Positions 24,669-35,402 of a DNA stretch of 64,000 nucleotides are shown piece by piece (positions within the stretch are counted from its first letter, which is position 1; every line of letters begins with the position of its first letter). Source of the stretch: Amycolatopsis benzoatilytica AK 16/65 (GTDB lineage Bacteria; Actinomycetota; Actinomycetes; Mycobacteriales; Pseudonocardiaceae); assembly GCF_000383915.1 (NCBI RefSeq), contig NZ_KB912942.1, positions 1,273,953 through 1,337,952 on the forward strand, in the 5' to 3' direction. The notes beneath the pieces were generated by a model. It searched no databases. It saw nothing but the letters and a program-made list of their open reading frames with translations, and had not been told where the DNA came from. The translations under genes and the position numbers were made by a program.

Positions 24669-25877
24669 TCAGTGTCGCGGGAGGTGCCGGCGCGAGTGTC
24701 GGGCAACCACAAGGGTTCCGGCGATCGCGATCACCGCGACACCGGCGAGCAGCACCGGGTAACCCGCTACTCCGTTCAGGGCCGCCAAAAGTGACGGCAA
24801 GAGGAATCCGACGTACGCCAGCGCGTAGTACACACCGGTGAGTTCCGCGATTTCGTCCGGCCGGGCGAGTCGTTGCAGTTCCAGCAATCCGGACACCACC
24901 ACGATGCCGTATGCGGCGCCCAGCACCACGGCCGAACCGAGTGCGAGCCACGGCGATTCCGCTGCCGCCGCGACCACGCTGAGCACTAGTCCGAGGCAGA
25001 GCACGATCATCCCGGTGAGCACCGCGCGGGCGCTGGTCGCCCGGTCGACGCGCTTGGCGATCGGCTGGATCCCCACGCCCGCCCCGATCGCGCACACGGT
25101 CAGCAGGGTGGAGTAGGCGAGCGCCCACGATCCGGTCTGGTGCTCGACGAGCTGCGGAAGGATCGCGTACGCGACCCCGCAGGACCCGAAGATCCACGGT
25201 GCCATCGGCAGGATGACGCGGCGGAACCGCGGGTGTTTCGTGGTGCCGGGCAATGCGGTGCGCACTGAATCCGTTCGGGCGCGGAGAGTTTCCGGACTGC
25301 GCCGGACGGCGGTCAGCGCGGCGGCGGCGAGTCCGATGTGGACCAGGTAGGGCAGGACCATCGGCCACGGCCCCCACTGGGCGAGCGCTCCGGCGACGCC
25401 CGGTCCGATGCCGAGCCCGAGGGTGAGGCACAGCGCGGCGCGGCGGGTGCCGAGATCGGCCGGGCGGAACGGGTCGGCGTCGGCGAGCTCCTTGATCCAC
25501 GTCGACCCGACCGCCATCGCGACAGCGACCGCGATTCCGGTCAGGAACCGTCCGGCGGCGATCCAGCCGACGCCCAGCGGGCCGAGCGCCAGCAAGACGC
25601 TCGCGACCAGCGACATCAGGGTGCCGGCGAACATCACCGGCCGGCGACCATGCCGATTGGACAGTCCGCCGGACAGCAACAATCCCGGCACCAGACCGAC
25701 GACGTACGCGCCGAGGAGCGCGTCCACGGTGAAAGCGGAGTAGCCGGCGGCGTGGTACATGACGAGCAGCGGGGTGAATTGGTTGCCGCCCCAGCCGCAC
25801 GCGAACACTGCCGCGGCCGCCGGAAACCAAGCGGGCCGCACGGTGGTTTCCGGCACTGTCTCAGAAGTCGCGGTCAT
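24669..25877 (-). CDS. MFS transporter
   Basis: A 402-residue membrane protein with about twelve hydrophobic segments. The loop 2-3 signature is present as GGLSNRHGRRPVM near residue 75, and a second-half counterpart (AKRVDRATSARAV) near 260. Its ATG overlaps the stop of the GntR gene by four bases (ATGA), so the two are translationally coupled and the regulator probably controls the transporter. Substrate unknown; the type resembles drug or metabolite exporters. Confidence 0.88.
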   Translation of the reverse strand: MTATSETVPETTVRPAWFPAAAAVFACGWGGNQFTPLLVMYHAAGYSAFTVDALLGAYVVGLVPGLLLSGGLSNRHGRRPVMFAGTLMSLVASVLLALGPLGVGWIAAGRFLTGIAVAVAMAVGSTWIKELADADPFRPADLGTRRAALCLTLGLGIGPGVAGALAQWGPWPMVLPYLVHIGLAAAALTAVRRSPETLRARTDSVRTALPGTTKHPRFRRVILPMAPWIFGSCGVAYAILPQLVEHQTGSWALAYSTLLTVCAIGAGVGIQPIAKRVDRATSARAVLTGMIVLCLGLVLSVVAAAAESPWLALGSAVVLGAAYGIVVVSGLLELQRLARPDEIAELTGVYYALAYVGFLLPSLLAALNGVAGYPVLLAGVAVIAIAGTLVVARHSRRHLPRH

Positions 25878-26539
25878 CGGCGGTGCACCCGGTCCAGGTG
25901 CGCTCGCAGGGCAGGCGCGAACGTGTCCGCCTTTGTCTCGGCCTCGGCGATGATGTCCAGCAGGTCCTCGTGCTCGCCGACAACCCCCGGCAGTTGGGCC
26001 GGGATCGGCGCGAGGGCGTGCACGTTCATTCGCCGCTGCCGGTCGGCGAGCGTGGTGTAGAAGCCGAGCAGCAACGCATTTCCGCCGGCCGCGACGATCG
26101 TGCGGTGGAACAGCGCGTCGGCTTCGGCGAACGCGGGCACATCCCCCGCTTCCGCGTGCTGACGCTGGTTTCGCAGCACCGCGCGAAGCCGCTCCAGCGC
26201 GTCCGGGATCATCTCCGGCCGCCGCGCCAGCCGCTGCACCGCGGCGCTCTCGACCGCTTCCCTCGCTTCGAGCAGGTCCTCGGCCTCACCGGGGGAGACC
26301 GGCACGACGATCGCGCCGCGTTTCGGGATCAGGTTGAGCAGCCCTTCGACCTGCAGGCGCAGAAACGCTTCTCGGACCGGCGTGCGGCTGACGCCGAGCC
26401 GCTCGGCGATCTCGCCCTCGCTGAACAGGTGGCCGCCGGGCAGTTCGCCGGTGAGCACCAATTCCTTGGTGAGCCGGTAGGCGCGATCGGCGGCCCCGGA
26501 AGGTTTCACAGCGTTCACGTGAGGGACGCTACCATGCAT
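25874..26539 (-). CDS. GntR family regulator (FadR subfamily)
   Basis: A 221-residue regulator. The winged helix includes FSEGEIAERLGVSRTPVREA (residues 39-58) and the C-terminal FCD domain is all-helical, with the metal-binding type positions ADALFHR and the later His-containing helix. It would respond to a small carboxylic or amino acid effector. It is the first gene of a two-gene unit with the MFS transporter. A later GTG (26518) is a possible start. A FadR-like half palindrome lies just upstream. Confidence 0.88.
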   Translation of the reverse strand: MHGSVPHVNAVKPSGAADRAYRLTKELVLTGELPGGHLFSEGEIAERLGVSRTPVREAFLRLQVEGLLNLIPKRGAIVVPVSPGEAEDLLEAREAVESAAVQRLARRPEMIPDALERLRAVLRNQRQHAEAGDVPAFAEADALFHRTIVAAGGNALLLGFYTTLADRQRRMNVHALAPIPAQLPGVVGEHEDLLDIIAEAETKADTFAPALRAHLDRVHRR

Positions 26540-26544
26540 CCCAT

Positions 26545-26554
26545 CTTGTATCTA
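26545..26554. promoter_or_regulatory. Possible GntR/FadR operator
   Basis: TTGTATCTAA lies six bases before the GntR start and matches eight of ten positions of the FadR-subfamily type palindrome TTGTATACAA. The position suggests autoregulation, but only one site is seen. Confidence 0.35.
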
Positions 26555-26772
26555 AGGTGTTGTGACCTGCGGCTCAACCTTCGGGCGGGCGGCCTTTGGC
26601 TCTCCTGATCGCCTGGGCTGTCCGCCTTGCCGCGGCGGCCGACCTTGGCCCCCGCAACGGCGAGGGGAGACCGGAATGCCCGACGACCTGATCATCGCGG
26701 CGGAGCTGCTCATTCCGGCGCGAAAACCGGGTTGACGAGCCAGTCTCGGAGCAATTCGACGCAGGCCGGAAA

Positions 26773-26839
26773 AACGGGGCGGCATTACCGCGCCAGCCTG
26801 GCCGGCTGACCGGAAATTACGCGGTAATGCCGCCCCGTT
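26773..26839 (-). terminator. Strong terminator hairpin, perfect 20-base-pair stem
   Basis: AACGGGGCGGCATTACCGCG (26773-26792) is exactly complementary to 26820-26839. The 27-base loop holds a second small stem (CAGCC/GGCTG). On the minus strand the stem is followed by a run of five T. It lies 86 bases downstream of the Gln/Gly-rich gene and is the strongest intrinsic terminator in the window. Confidence 0.85.
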
Positions 26840-26924
26840 CGGCTGGAGACTTTCTTCTCGGCAGGCCGCGGGTTTCGGTCACCGAATCGCGGCAGCTGCG
26901 GAGTTCAGTGCATTCGGGCCAGTG

Positions 26925-27464
26925 CTACCACTGCTGCTCGTTCTGCTGGCCGCCATACTGCTGGCTCTCGCCTTGCTGGCCGCCGTACTGGTCGCCGCCC
27001 TGCGGTTCGCGCCACTGGTCGTCGCCGCGCTGTTCGCCGTACTGCTGATTTCCGTACTGCTGACCGGTTTCCTGCTGGCCGCCGTACTGCTGCTGGCCGC
27101 CGCGCTGGTCTCCGTACCGTTCGCCGCCTGGCTGGCCGCCGAATCCGCCCTGCTGCTGGCCGCCCTGCTGCTCACCGAATCCGCCCTGCTGGCCGCCTTG
27201 CTGCTGCCCGCCGCCGTACTGCTGATCGCCTTGCTGCTGCCCGCCGCCGTACTGTCCGCCGCCCTGCTGCTGGCCGCCTTCGTTCTGCCCGCCGCCGAAC
27301 GCACCCTTGAGCTTGTCCGCGCCCTGACGGATCTGATCGCCGTGCTGGCCGCCGGTCTTTTCGTCGACGAATTCGGCGGCCTTGTCGATCCCCTGGCCGA
27401 CCTGGTCGGAGTTGTTGCCGGCGAATTCCTGGATCTTGTCCTTGGCTTGGTCGAAAAAGCTCAT
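26925..27464 (-). CDS. MT0933-like antitoxin-family protein with Gln/Gly/Tyr-rich tail
   Basis: A 179-residue protein in two parts. Residues 1-57 are helical and charged (MSFFDQAKDKIQEFAGNN; FVDEKTGGQHGDQIRQGAD), matching the small actinobacterial family of Rv0909/MT0933, named as antitoxins. Residues 58-179 are low complexity, built from units such as YGGGQQQG and GGFGEQQGGQQ, with no hydrophobic residues apart from Tyr, Phe and Trp. Normal family members end near residue 60. AAGGA precedes ATG 27464. No toxin gene is adjacent. The tail resembles prion-like or condensate-forming domains. Confidence 0.8.
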   Translation of the reverse strand: MSFFDQAKDKIQEFAGNNSDQVGQGIDKAAEFVDEKTGGQHGDQIRQGADKLKGAFGGGQNEGGQQQGGGQYGGGQQQGDQQYGGGQQQGGQQGGFGEQQGGQQQGGFGGQPGGERYGDQRGGQQQYGGQQETGQQYGNQQYGEQRGDDQWREPQGGDQYGGQQGESQQYGGQQNEQQW

Positions 27465-27672
27465 GGAAATCCTTTCTTGATATGCGTGCCCCCTGAATAC
27501 CAGCCGAGTACCCGCGCGGCGCGGCGGCGAGACACCGATCCCCGGTTCGGGTGAGGCGCGATGCCGGTTCTGCCCGGGTCGTGGCCCGGGTGGGTTACCC
27601 CACAGCCGCGGGCGGGCGGCCGACCGGCCGGTAGGGTCGCGGCGTCGGAGGCAGCGAAGCCGAGGAGGGCAC

Positions 27673-28767
27673 GTGGCGGGACCGTTGAGCGGGCTGAAGG
27701 TCGTTGAGCTGGCCGGGATCGGGCCGGGACCGCATGCCTGCATGGTGCTCGCCGACCTGGGCGCGGATGTCGTGCGGGTCGAACGGCCGGCCGGGTCGCT
27801 CGACCTCACCGGCGGGCGGGCGGACCCGCTGCTGCGCGGCCGCCGTTCGGTCGCGGCGGACCTCAAGTCGGCGGACGGGCGCGAGCTCGTGCTGCGGCTC
27901 GCGGCCAAGGCGGACGTGCTGGTCGAAGGGCTGCGGCCGGGTGTCGCCGAGCGGCTCGGCGTCGGACCCGAGGACTGCTCCAGCCGCAATCCCCGGCTCG
28001 TTTACGGGCGGATGACCGGGTGGGGGCAACAGGGCCCGCTCGCGAAGCGCGTCGGGCACGACATCAACTACCTCAGCCTGACCGGCGTGCTGCACATGAT
28101 CGGCCGCGCGGGCGAGCGGCCGGTGCCGCCGCTCAACCTGGTCGGCGATTTCGGCGGCGGGTCGATGTTCCTGATCGCCGGCGTGCTCGCGGCGCTGTGG
28201 GAACGCGAACGCACCGGCCTCGGCCAGGTCGTCGACGCGGCGATGGTCGACGGCGCGGGCGTGCTGGCGCAGATGATGTGGGCGTTGCGCGGCCTCGGTT
28301 CGTGGTCCGACGAACGAGGCACGAACCTGCTCGACGGCGGCGCGCCGTTCTACGACACCTATGTCTGCGCGGACGGCCGTTACGTCGCGGTCGGCGCGCT
28401 CGAACCGCAGTTTTACGCGGCGCTGCTGGCGGGGCTCGGCTTGGCCGCCGAAGACCTGCCTCCGCAGCTCGATCGCGACGGCTGGCCGACGCTCCGCGCC
28501 ACGTTTACCCGGGCCTTCCTCGGTCGCACTCGCGACGAATGGGCGGAGCTGTTCGACGGCACCGACGCTTGTGTCACGCCGGTGCTCGCGCCGGACGAGG
28601 TGGCGAGCCATCCGCACATAGCCGCGCGGGCCGGGCTGATCGAGATCGACGGCATCGTGCAGCCCGCGCCGGCACCCCGATTCTCGCGCAGTACAACGGA
28701 TCTGCCGTCGCCGCCGGCGGTGCCGGGCGCGGATACCGAACAGGTGCTGGCGGACTGGAAAGCGTAG
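27673..28767 (+). CDS. Alpha-methylacyl-CoA racemase (CaiB/BaiF family)
   Basis: A 364-residue class III CoA-transferase-fold enzyme, typical length for racemases. Family motifs are [20 protein letters not shown] at the N-terminus, [11 protein letters not shown] with the catalytic His, and [11 protein letters not shown] with the catalytic Asp. It inverts the configuration at C2 of branched acyl-CoA esters before beta-oxidation. GAGGAGG precedes the GTG start. It stands alone between the Gln/Gly-rich gene (divergent) and the enolase region. Confidence 0.92.
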   Translation: MAGPLSGLKVVELAGIGPGPHACMVLADLGADVVRVERPAGSLDLTGGRADPLLRGRRSVAADLKSADGRELVLRLAAKADVLVEGLRPGVAERLGVGPEDCSSRNPRLVYGRMTGWGQQGPLAKRVGHDINYLSLTGVLHMIGRAGERPVPPLNLVGDFGGGSMFLIAGVLAALWERERTGLGQVVDAAMVDGAGVLAQMMWALRGLGSWSDERGTNLLDGGAPFYDTYVCADGRYVAVGALEPQFYAALLAGLGLAAEDLPPQLDRDGWPTLRATFTRAFLGRTRDEWAELFDGTDACVTPVLAPDEVASHPHIAARAGLIEIDGIVQPAPAPRFSRSTTDLPSPPAVPGADTEQVLADWKA

Positions 28768-30591
<1,824 letters not shown>

Positions 30592-30596
30592 GTCTC

Positions 30597-30625
30597 CGCG
30601 GCCCGGGCTTTCCGCCCGGGCCGCG
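30597..30625. terminator. Bidirectional terminator after enolase
   Basis: Twelve-base arms (30597-30608 and 30614-30625, CGCGGCCCGGGC and its complement) with loop TTTCC, five bases after the enolase stop. It also lies eight bases from the stop of the MFS remnant on the other strand. Confidence 0.8.
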
Positions 30626-30633
30626 AACTCTGC

Positions 30634-31113
30634 CTACCGCCTTGTGCGCAGCAGCAGCGGCAGCGCGGCCGCAGAGCAGGCCGCGCTGACCCAGAACACC
30701 CGTCGCGCGTGACCCGCATCGACGACTACGACTCCCGCGACCGCGGGCCTGACGACCGCGCCGACGTTGAACGCCGTCGTCGCCAGCGCCCCCGCTATCC
30801 GGGGCGCCTGTTCGCCGGCTTCCGTGACGATCGCCGCGATCAACGCCGACCCGACGCCGAACGCTGCCGCCCCCGCGGCCAATGCGGTGGCGAGCAGCCC
30901 CGGCAGGCTCTGCGCCGCGACCACGGCTGCCGCCCAGACGCCAGTGAGCACGAACACCCCGGCCTTGCGGGCTGCCGCTGGAATCCGGCCCGCCACCGTG
31001 ACTCCGACGAAGGACCCGATCCCGAAGGCCGCCAGCTCGACCGGCGCCCACGTACCGGCCATCGTGCCGAGATAGGTGAAAGCGGCGAAGGTGCCGGCGT
31101 TGACCAGGCCAGC
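30634..31113 (-). pseudogene. MFS transporter fragment (C-terminal half only)
   Basis: The frame encodes about 160 residues with five to six hydrophobic segments typical of the second half of a DHA1-type MFS exporter: GLVNAGTFAAFTYLGT, then ELAAFGIGSFVGVTVAGRI, then a C-terminal helix ending in LLLRTRR. The first ATG is at 31062, but family-like sequence continues upstream to about 31113 without a start. The first half of the transporter is absent; the sequence degenerates close to the palindromic repeat at 31169. It is most likely a 5'-truncated remnant. Confidence 0.7.
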
Positions 31114-31168
31114 CCGCGTACTGCCCGAGGACCGTGCCGGCCGGCTTCCCGCAGCCGTTTGCCGGTCT

Positions 31169-31223
31169 GTCCGTGAAGGGCCCCTTGAGGGAAGCCAAGT
31201 CCCTGAAGGGGCCCTTCACGGAC
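31169..31223. repeat. Gene-end palindromic repeat, copy 4
   Basis: A 55-base element with 24-base arms (31169-31192 and 31200-31223) and a single mismatch, around GAGCCAAGT-like centre sequence. It lies between the truncated MFS fragment and the end of the secreted SH3 protein gene (stop 31481). Confidence 0.93.
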
Positions 31224-31480
31224 AGAGACCGGTGGACGTTCGGCACACGCCACCTGAGGCAAGCGCTTAGCCGGGTCAGGAGCGGGATTCCGCCGCTGAA
31301 CCGGGCGGAGACGGGCGCCGGGCGAGCCGGAAAAGTCCCAGCCCGCCCGGCGTTCCTCCATCCGGCCGGCAGCCCTGCCCGGCAACCTCCAGCCGTCCGG
31401 AAGTTCTGCCGGAAAAGCGCGGCGCCTGTTGAACCCCGGGCGGGACGGGAATTCCCCGCCCCGCCCGGGAACCCCCAGTC

Positions 31481-32683
31481 TCAGCAGAGCGGCGCGACCG
31501 GGCTGTCCGAACCGGTCTGCACATACGTGTCCGAAACGTAGTTCCCCGGCCCGATCCGGTCCCAGATCGTGCTGGTCCCGAACTTCCCGGTCACGCTGTC
31601 CCCGTTGACGTAGCACTCGATGTTCACCTTGGCGTAGTTCGCCGCCAGTCCCACCGCCGCCGCGGACGTGTGCGCGCCCGATCGGACGTTCACCGGGTCG
31701 CCGGCGGTCTGCACCAGGCCGCTCGCCGCGCTCGAGCCGGTCCACAGGTACGTCACCTTGACGTTCCCGTTGTCCCCGAGTCCGACGCCCGAGCTGAATG
31801 TGCCGTCCGCCAGGTCGATGCCCGCCGGGTTGCCGACCTGGTACCCGAGGTCGTCGCGGCCGCCGTTGTACCCGTTGTGGTACGCCGCATACGCTTCCGG
31901 CTGGCCCTGCGGCAGGTCCCGGTACTCCGAACGCACCGAGGACGGGTTCCAGTAGTCGTCCTTGGTGTTCCACGGCCCGACGTCCCAGACCGGCGCGTAT
32001 TCGCAGCGGCTGTTGTCGGTCTTGCACACCCGTACGCTGTAGTTGCCGGTCCCCCTGGGGGACAACGCTTTGCCCGAGGGCAACGCGACGAAGTGGTCGT
32101 TCGCGGCGATCACGTGGCCGTTCGCGGTGGTCCCTCCGGTGAGGCCCTCACGGGTGGCGTAGACGGTGTAGGTGAGCGGGGCGGAAGCGGTGAGCGCCCG
32201 TGCCTGCGGGCCGAGGGTTCCGTTCAGCTCGACGTCGCGGACCGTCGGTCTGGCGTTGGTTCCGTTGCCGGACAAGATGATTCTCGTCTGTACCACGGTC
32301 ACCGGGCGGGTGAGCGCGGTGCCGGCCGGGACCCATTCGGTCCAGTCGGCGCTGCCGGAGCGGCCACGGACGTCCACTTCGACCGACGTGCCCGCCGGGG
32401 TGTCCGCGGAGATCTGCGCCTGCACCCGGTTCACCGGGGACGACAGCTGTCGTTCCGCCGACACCAGGTAGCCCTCGCTGCCCTCGTTCTGCGCCGCCGG
32501 TCGCCAGCCGGAGTTCCGCAGGGTGATCGCGCTGCCCGCGGAAGCGACGTTGACGCCGTCACTGTCCACAGCGGACAGATCAGCCCGCCAGGAACCGGAG
32601 TTCGCGGCCGCGCTCGCCGCCGTGGTGCTTCCTGCGGTGACCGCTCCCGCGGCGAGCAGTGCGGCGACCGTGCGCCGGACCAT
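31481..32683 (-). CDS. Secreted protein with barrel-like middle and SH3 domain
   Basis: A 400-residue exported protein. The signal peptide spans about residues 1-24 (RRTVAALLAAGAVTAGS, cleavage after ASA). The N-terminal third is a beta-rich domain (SAERQLSSPVNRVQAQIS). The middle (VCKTDNSRCEYAPVWDVGPW) resembles the double-psi barrel of RlpA/expansin-type proteins. The C-terminal 75 residues form a bacterial SH3 domain (GDPVNVRSGAHTSAAAVG), which usually binds cell wall. A cell-wall-associated role is inferred. ATG 32683 was chosen because the signal peptide begins there; GTG 32686 is adjacent. Confidence 0.78.
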   Translation of the reverse strand: MVRRTVAALLAAGAVTAGSTTAASAAANSGSWRADLSAVDSDGVNVASAGSAITLRNSGWRPAAQNEGSEGYLVSAERQLSSPVNRVQAQISADTPAGTSVEVDVRGRSGSADWTEWVPAGTALTRPVTVVQTRIILSGNGTNARPTVRDVELNGTLGPQARALTASAPLTYTVYATREGLTGGTTANGHVIAANDHFVALPSGKALSPRGTGNYSVRVCKTDNSRCEYAPVWDVGPWNTKDDYWNPSSVRSEYRDLPQGQPEAYAAYHNGYNGGRDDLGYQVGNPAGIDLADGTFSSGVGLGDNGNVKVTYLWTGSSAASGLVQTAGDPVNVRSGAHTSAAAVGLAANYAKVNIECYVNGDSVTGKFGTSTIWDRIGPGNYVSDTYVQTGSDSPVAPLC

Positions 32684-32829
32684 CACATTCCCGACCACGA
32701 CCGATCTCCCTTCACTCGTCCGAACCGAACGGCCGGAGTCTCGGAGGGATCCGTACACGATCCATACAACGATCTCGCTTGGTCGTGTACCCGGAGATCA
32801 GGTTTGACAGCAGAGAGTCGCCAATCTAC

Positions 32830-32843
32830 CTTTGTAAACAAAG
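32830..32843. promoter_or_regulatory. Operator-like palindrome CTTTGTAAACAAAG
   Basis: Perfect six-base arms around AA, 27 bases before the start of the NmrA-like gene at 32871. A related half, AGTTTGTGAATAAAG, follows. This AT-rich element is striking in such a GC-rich region and fits a TetR or HxlR operator, but no regulator gene is next to it. Confidence 0.65.
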
Positions 32844-32870
32844 CTAGTTTGTGAATAAAGGGAGCTGGGG

Positions 32871-33725
32871 ATGACGATCTTGGTGACCGGTGCGCGCGGA
32901 AGCATCGGCAGCGAAGTCGTGCGTGCGCTGCGGGCCGGCGGGCACGAGGTGCGCGGATCGGCACGGGACGCGTCGATGCTGGACCTGCCGGACGCGGTGT
33001 CGCTGGACCTGACCGCCGAAAGCGGGTTCGAGGACGCACTGGAGGGAATCGACGCGATCTTCCTGTATCCGACGGCGCGGGCGGGAGCGGGCCATTTCCT
33101 GGCCGCCGCTAAAAAGTCAGGTGTGTCGTATGTGGTGCTGCTGTCCTCGCCGGATGTCCGCGAAGGCGCGGCCGGCAATCCGCTCCGGCAAGCGCACTTG
33201 CCGTCCGAGCGGGCAGTCCGCGAATCCGGCCTCCCGTTCACCGTGGTGTACCCGGGCTGGCTGGCGGGCAACACCCGGCGTGATTGGGGTGCGGCGATCC
33301 GGGCGGGCGATCCGGTGCGGCTGTTCTCGCCGGACGCCCAGTTCGCTCCGACTGCCGAAGCGGACGTCGCTGCGGTCGCGGCGACCTTGCTCGCGGAGCG
33401 TAGCTATCCGGGCAGCGACCTGGCGTTGACCGGGCCGGAATCCATGACGCAGCGTGCGGTCGTCGCCGTCCTGGTGGAGGAACTCGGCCGCTCGATCGAA
33501 GTGCGGCCCGAAACGCGGGGGGAGGCGCTGGCGAGACGGCCGGAATGGATGCCGGCGGCCGTGCTGGAGTACCTGATGGACGCGGAAGAAGCGGCCGAGA
33601 AGCGGATCGCGCCGGTGAACAACACGGTGGAACGGTTCACCGGCCGCCCGGCGACGTCGTTCCGCGAGTGGGCGCGGACGCATCGAAGCGACTTCGAGAA
33701 GGCCGCCACCGTCCACATCGGATAG
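32871..33725 (+). CDS. NmrA-like NAD(P)H-binding oxidoreductase
   Basis: A 284-residue atypical SDR. The nucleotide motif VTGARGSIGSEV is at residues 5-16. SSPDVREGA and VVYPGWLAGN are in positions typical for NmrA/quinone reductase proteins. The C-terminus (TSFREWARTHRSDF) is shared with the proteins at 15242 and 47925. GGAGCTGGGG precedes the start. Likely reduces quinone-like compounds with NAD(P)H; its expression seems to be controlled through the palindrome at 32830 by a regulator encoded elsewhere. Confidence 0.85.
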   Translation: MTILVTGARGSIGSEVVRALRAGGHEVRGSARDASMLDLPDAVSLDLTAESGFEDALEGIDAIFLYPTARAGAGHFLAAAKKSGVSYVVLLSSPDVREGAAGNPLRQAHLPSERAVRESGLPFTVVYPGWLAGNTRRDWGAAIRAGDPVRLFSPDAQFAPTAEADVAAVAATLLAERSYPGSDLALTGPESMTQRAVVAVLVEELGRSIEVRPETRGEALARRPEWMPAAVLEYLMDAEEAAEKRIAPVNNTVERFTGRPATSFREWARTHRSDFEKAATVHIG

Positions 33726-33732
33726 TGACCGG

Positions 33733-34125
33733 CTAAGCCGGTTTCCAGGCTGTCCCGGCCGGTCGCGCCTGCGATTCGCACAGCTCCCGTACCGCCCGCA
33801 GCACGGCTTCGGCCGAGACTTCGCTGCCGGCCGGCTGCGGGAAATGCGCGCCCTGCAGGCTGAAGTAGTCGGCCAGGCCCTCGCCGTCGCCGTCCGCGGG
33901 CAGGTAAGTCTGGCCGTTTTCGTGCCATACCAGGCTTCCGCGCGTCCCGTTCAGGCCGGCGACCAGGTACGGCGTCCCGGGCTTCCGTCCCGCGTACAGC
34001 CACCAGAGGACCCCTGCGCCGGGCGTCGGCGGTTCGGCGGAGCGCAGTGCGGAGAGCACGTCTTCCGCGGTCACGTCGGTGACGTCGTACCCGGTCCGGC
34101 GCCGGGCGTCTTCGGGGCTCGCCAT
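33733..34125 (-). CDS. Imm1-like immunity protein
   Basis: A 130-residue protein without signal or membrane segment. The pattern GVLWWLYAGRKPGTPYLVAGLNGTRGSLVWHENGQ resembles the Imm1 fold found beside polymorphic toxins. No toxin gene is adjacent, so it would be an orphan immunity gene or have another role. It ends eight bases from the convergent NmrA-like gene. The family assignment rests on a moderate motif match only. Confidence 0.55.
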   Translation of the reverse strand: MASPEDARRRTGYDVTDVTAEDVLSALRSAEPPTPGAGVLWWLYAGRKPGTPYLVAGLNGTRGSLVWHENGQTYLPADGDGEGLADYFSLQGAHFPQPAGSEVSAEAVLRAVRELCESQARPAGTAWKPA

Positions 34126-34160
34126 AGTGCGCTCCGCTCGTGCCGTGCAGTTTCCTGATA

Positions 34161-35402
34161 CTACTCGGTGGCGTTCGGCGACTTTACTGTGGAATGCGTC
34201 GCGCGGAGCCGGGCCGCGCGCAAGGTGAGATAGCGTTGCTCGGCCGTGTTGGCGGTACGCGCGGCGGCCGCGTCGTAGTAGCGGACGGCTTCGTCCGGTT
34301 CGCCGGCCAGTTCCAGCAGGTGGGCGCGGGCGGCGGCCAGCCGGTGATGCTCGGGGAGCCGGTCGTCGAGGCCTTCGAGCAGGGCCAGCCCAGCCGCCGG
34401 GCCGTGCACCATCGCGGTGGCGATCGCCCGGTTCAGCGTGACTACCGGGTTGCCCGTCAGCGATTCGAGCCGGCGGTACAGGGCGAGCACGCGCGGCCAG
34501 TCGGTGTCCTCGGCGCGCAGTGCGATGTCATGCGTCGCGGCGATCGCGGCTTGGAGCCGGTACTCGCCGGCTCCGCCTGGTGCGAGCGCGGCGGTGACCA
34601 GCGCGACGCCCTCCCGGATCAGCGAACGATCCCAGCGGGCCCGGTCCTGGTCCGCGAGCGGGACCAGCGCTCCGTCCGGATCGGTGCGGGCAGGGCGGCG
34701 GGCATCGGTGAGCAGCATCAGCGCGAGCAACCCGGCCGTCTCGCCGTCGTCCGGCAGAGCCGCGTGCAGCAGCCGGGCCAGCCGGATCGCCTCGGCGGAC
34801 AGTTCGGTGCGGTGCAGGCTGCGGCCCGCGCTGCTCGTGTACCCCTCGTTGAACACGAGGTACAGCACGTGCCGCACCGACTGCAGCCGAGCTTCGCGTT
34901 CCTGCGGCGCGGGCATCCGGAACGGCAATCCGGACTTCTTGATTTTCGCCTTCGCCCGGCTGATCCGTTGCGCCATCGTGGCTTCCGGTACGAAGAACGC
35001 ACTGGCGATCTCGGCGGTGGTGAGGCCGCCGACCGCGCGCAGCGTCAGCGCGATCGCCGAAGCCGCGGTCAGCGACGGGTGGCAGCAGAGGAACAACAGC
35101 GTCACCGTGTCGTCCTGGTCCGGTACCTCGGCGGGCGGCGGTTCGGCGAAGACCGTGTCCTCCCGCCGCCGTCGAGCCTGATCGCTGCGGAATCCGTCGA
35201 TGAACCGGCGACCGGCGGTCTGCAGCAGCCAGCCGCGCGGATTTTCCGGCACGCCCTCGGCCGGCCAATGCCGCACCGCGGCGAGCAGCGCCTCCTGCGT
35301 GGCGTCCTCGGCCGCGCCGAAGTCGCCGTACCGGCGTGCGAGCAGGGCGAGAACCTGGGGCGCCAGCGTGCGCACCAAGTCCTCGACCCGGTCGCCGGGC
35401 AT
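34161..35402 (-). CDS. ECF42-type RNA polymerase sigma factor
   Basis: A 413-residue sigma factor. Region 2 (VRTLAPQVLALLARRYGDFG, then DATQEALLAAVRHWP) and region 4 (LRAVGGLTTAEIASAFFVP, then MAQRISRAKAKIKKSG) occupy the first 175 residues. A long C-terminal extension of tetratricopeptide-like helices follows (LYLVFNEGYTSS; ALYRRLESLTGNPVVTLNRA). This is the ECF42 layout, whose regulation depends on the C-terminal domain rather than an anti-sigma factor. ATG 35402 overlaps the stop of the YCII gene by one base (TGATG). Partner and target is most likely that YCII gene. Confidence 0.92.
   Translation of the reverse strand: MPGDRVEDLVRTLAPQVLALLARRYGDFGAAEDATQEALLAAVRHWPAEGVPENPRGWLLQTAGRRFIDGFRSDQARRRREDTVFAEPPPAEVPDQDDTVTLLFLCCHPSLTAASAIALTLRAVGGLTTAEIASAFFVPEATMAQRISRAKAKIKKSGLPFRMPAPQEREARLQSVRHVLYLVFNEGYTSSAGRSLHRTELSAEAIRLARLLHAALPDDGETAGLLALMLLTDARRPARTDPDGALVPLADQDRARWDRSLIREGVALVTAALAPGGAGEYRLQAAIAATHDIALRAEDTDWPRVLALYRRLESLTGNPVVTLNRAIATAMVHGPAAGLALLEGLDDRLPEHHRLAAARAHLLELAGEPDEAVRYYDAAAARTANTAEQRYLTLRAARLRATHSTVKSPNATE

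Larger units (their letters stand above)
26540..26924. other. Intergenic region without a convincing gene
   Basis: About 385 bases lie between the GntR start and the end of the Gln/Gly-rich gene. Reading frames here (for example 26552-26785 minus) are Arg/Pro/Ser-rich with no start signal and no family resemblance. The region contains a possible GntR operator at its left end and a strong hairpin at 26773-26839. Confidence 0.5.

Noticed and set aside
26922..27554. Long hydrophobic open frame (210 codons) on the plus strand
   Set aside because: It is the antisense of the Gln/Gly repeat codons (CAG/GGC read backwards give Leu/Ala). It has no ribosome binding site, and the minus-strand protein has a family match and a good start.
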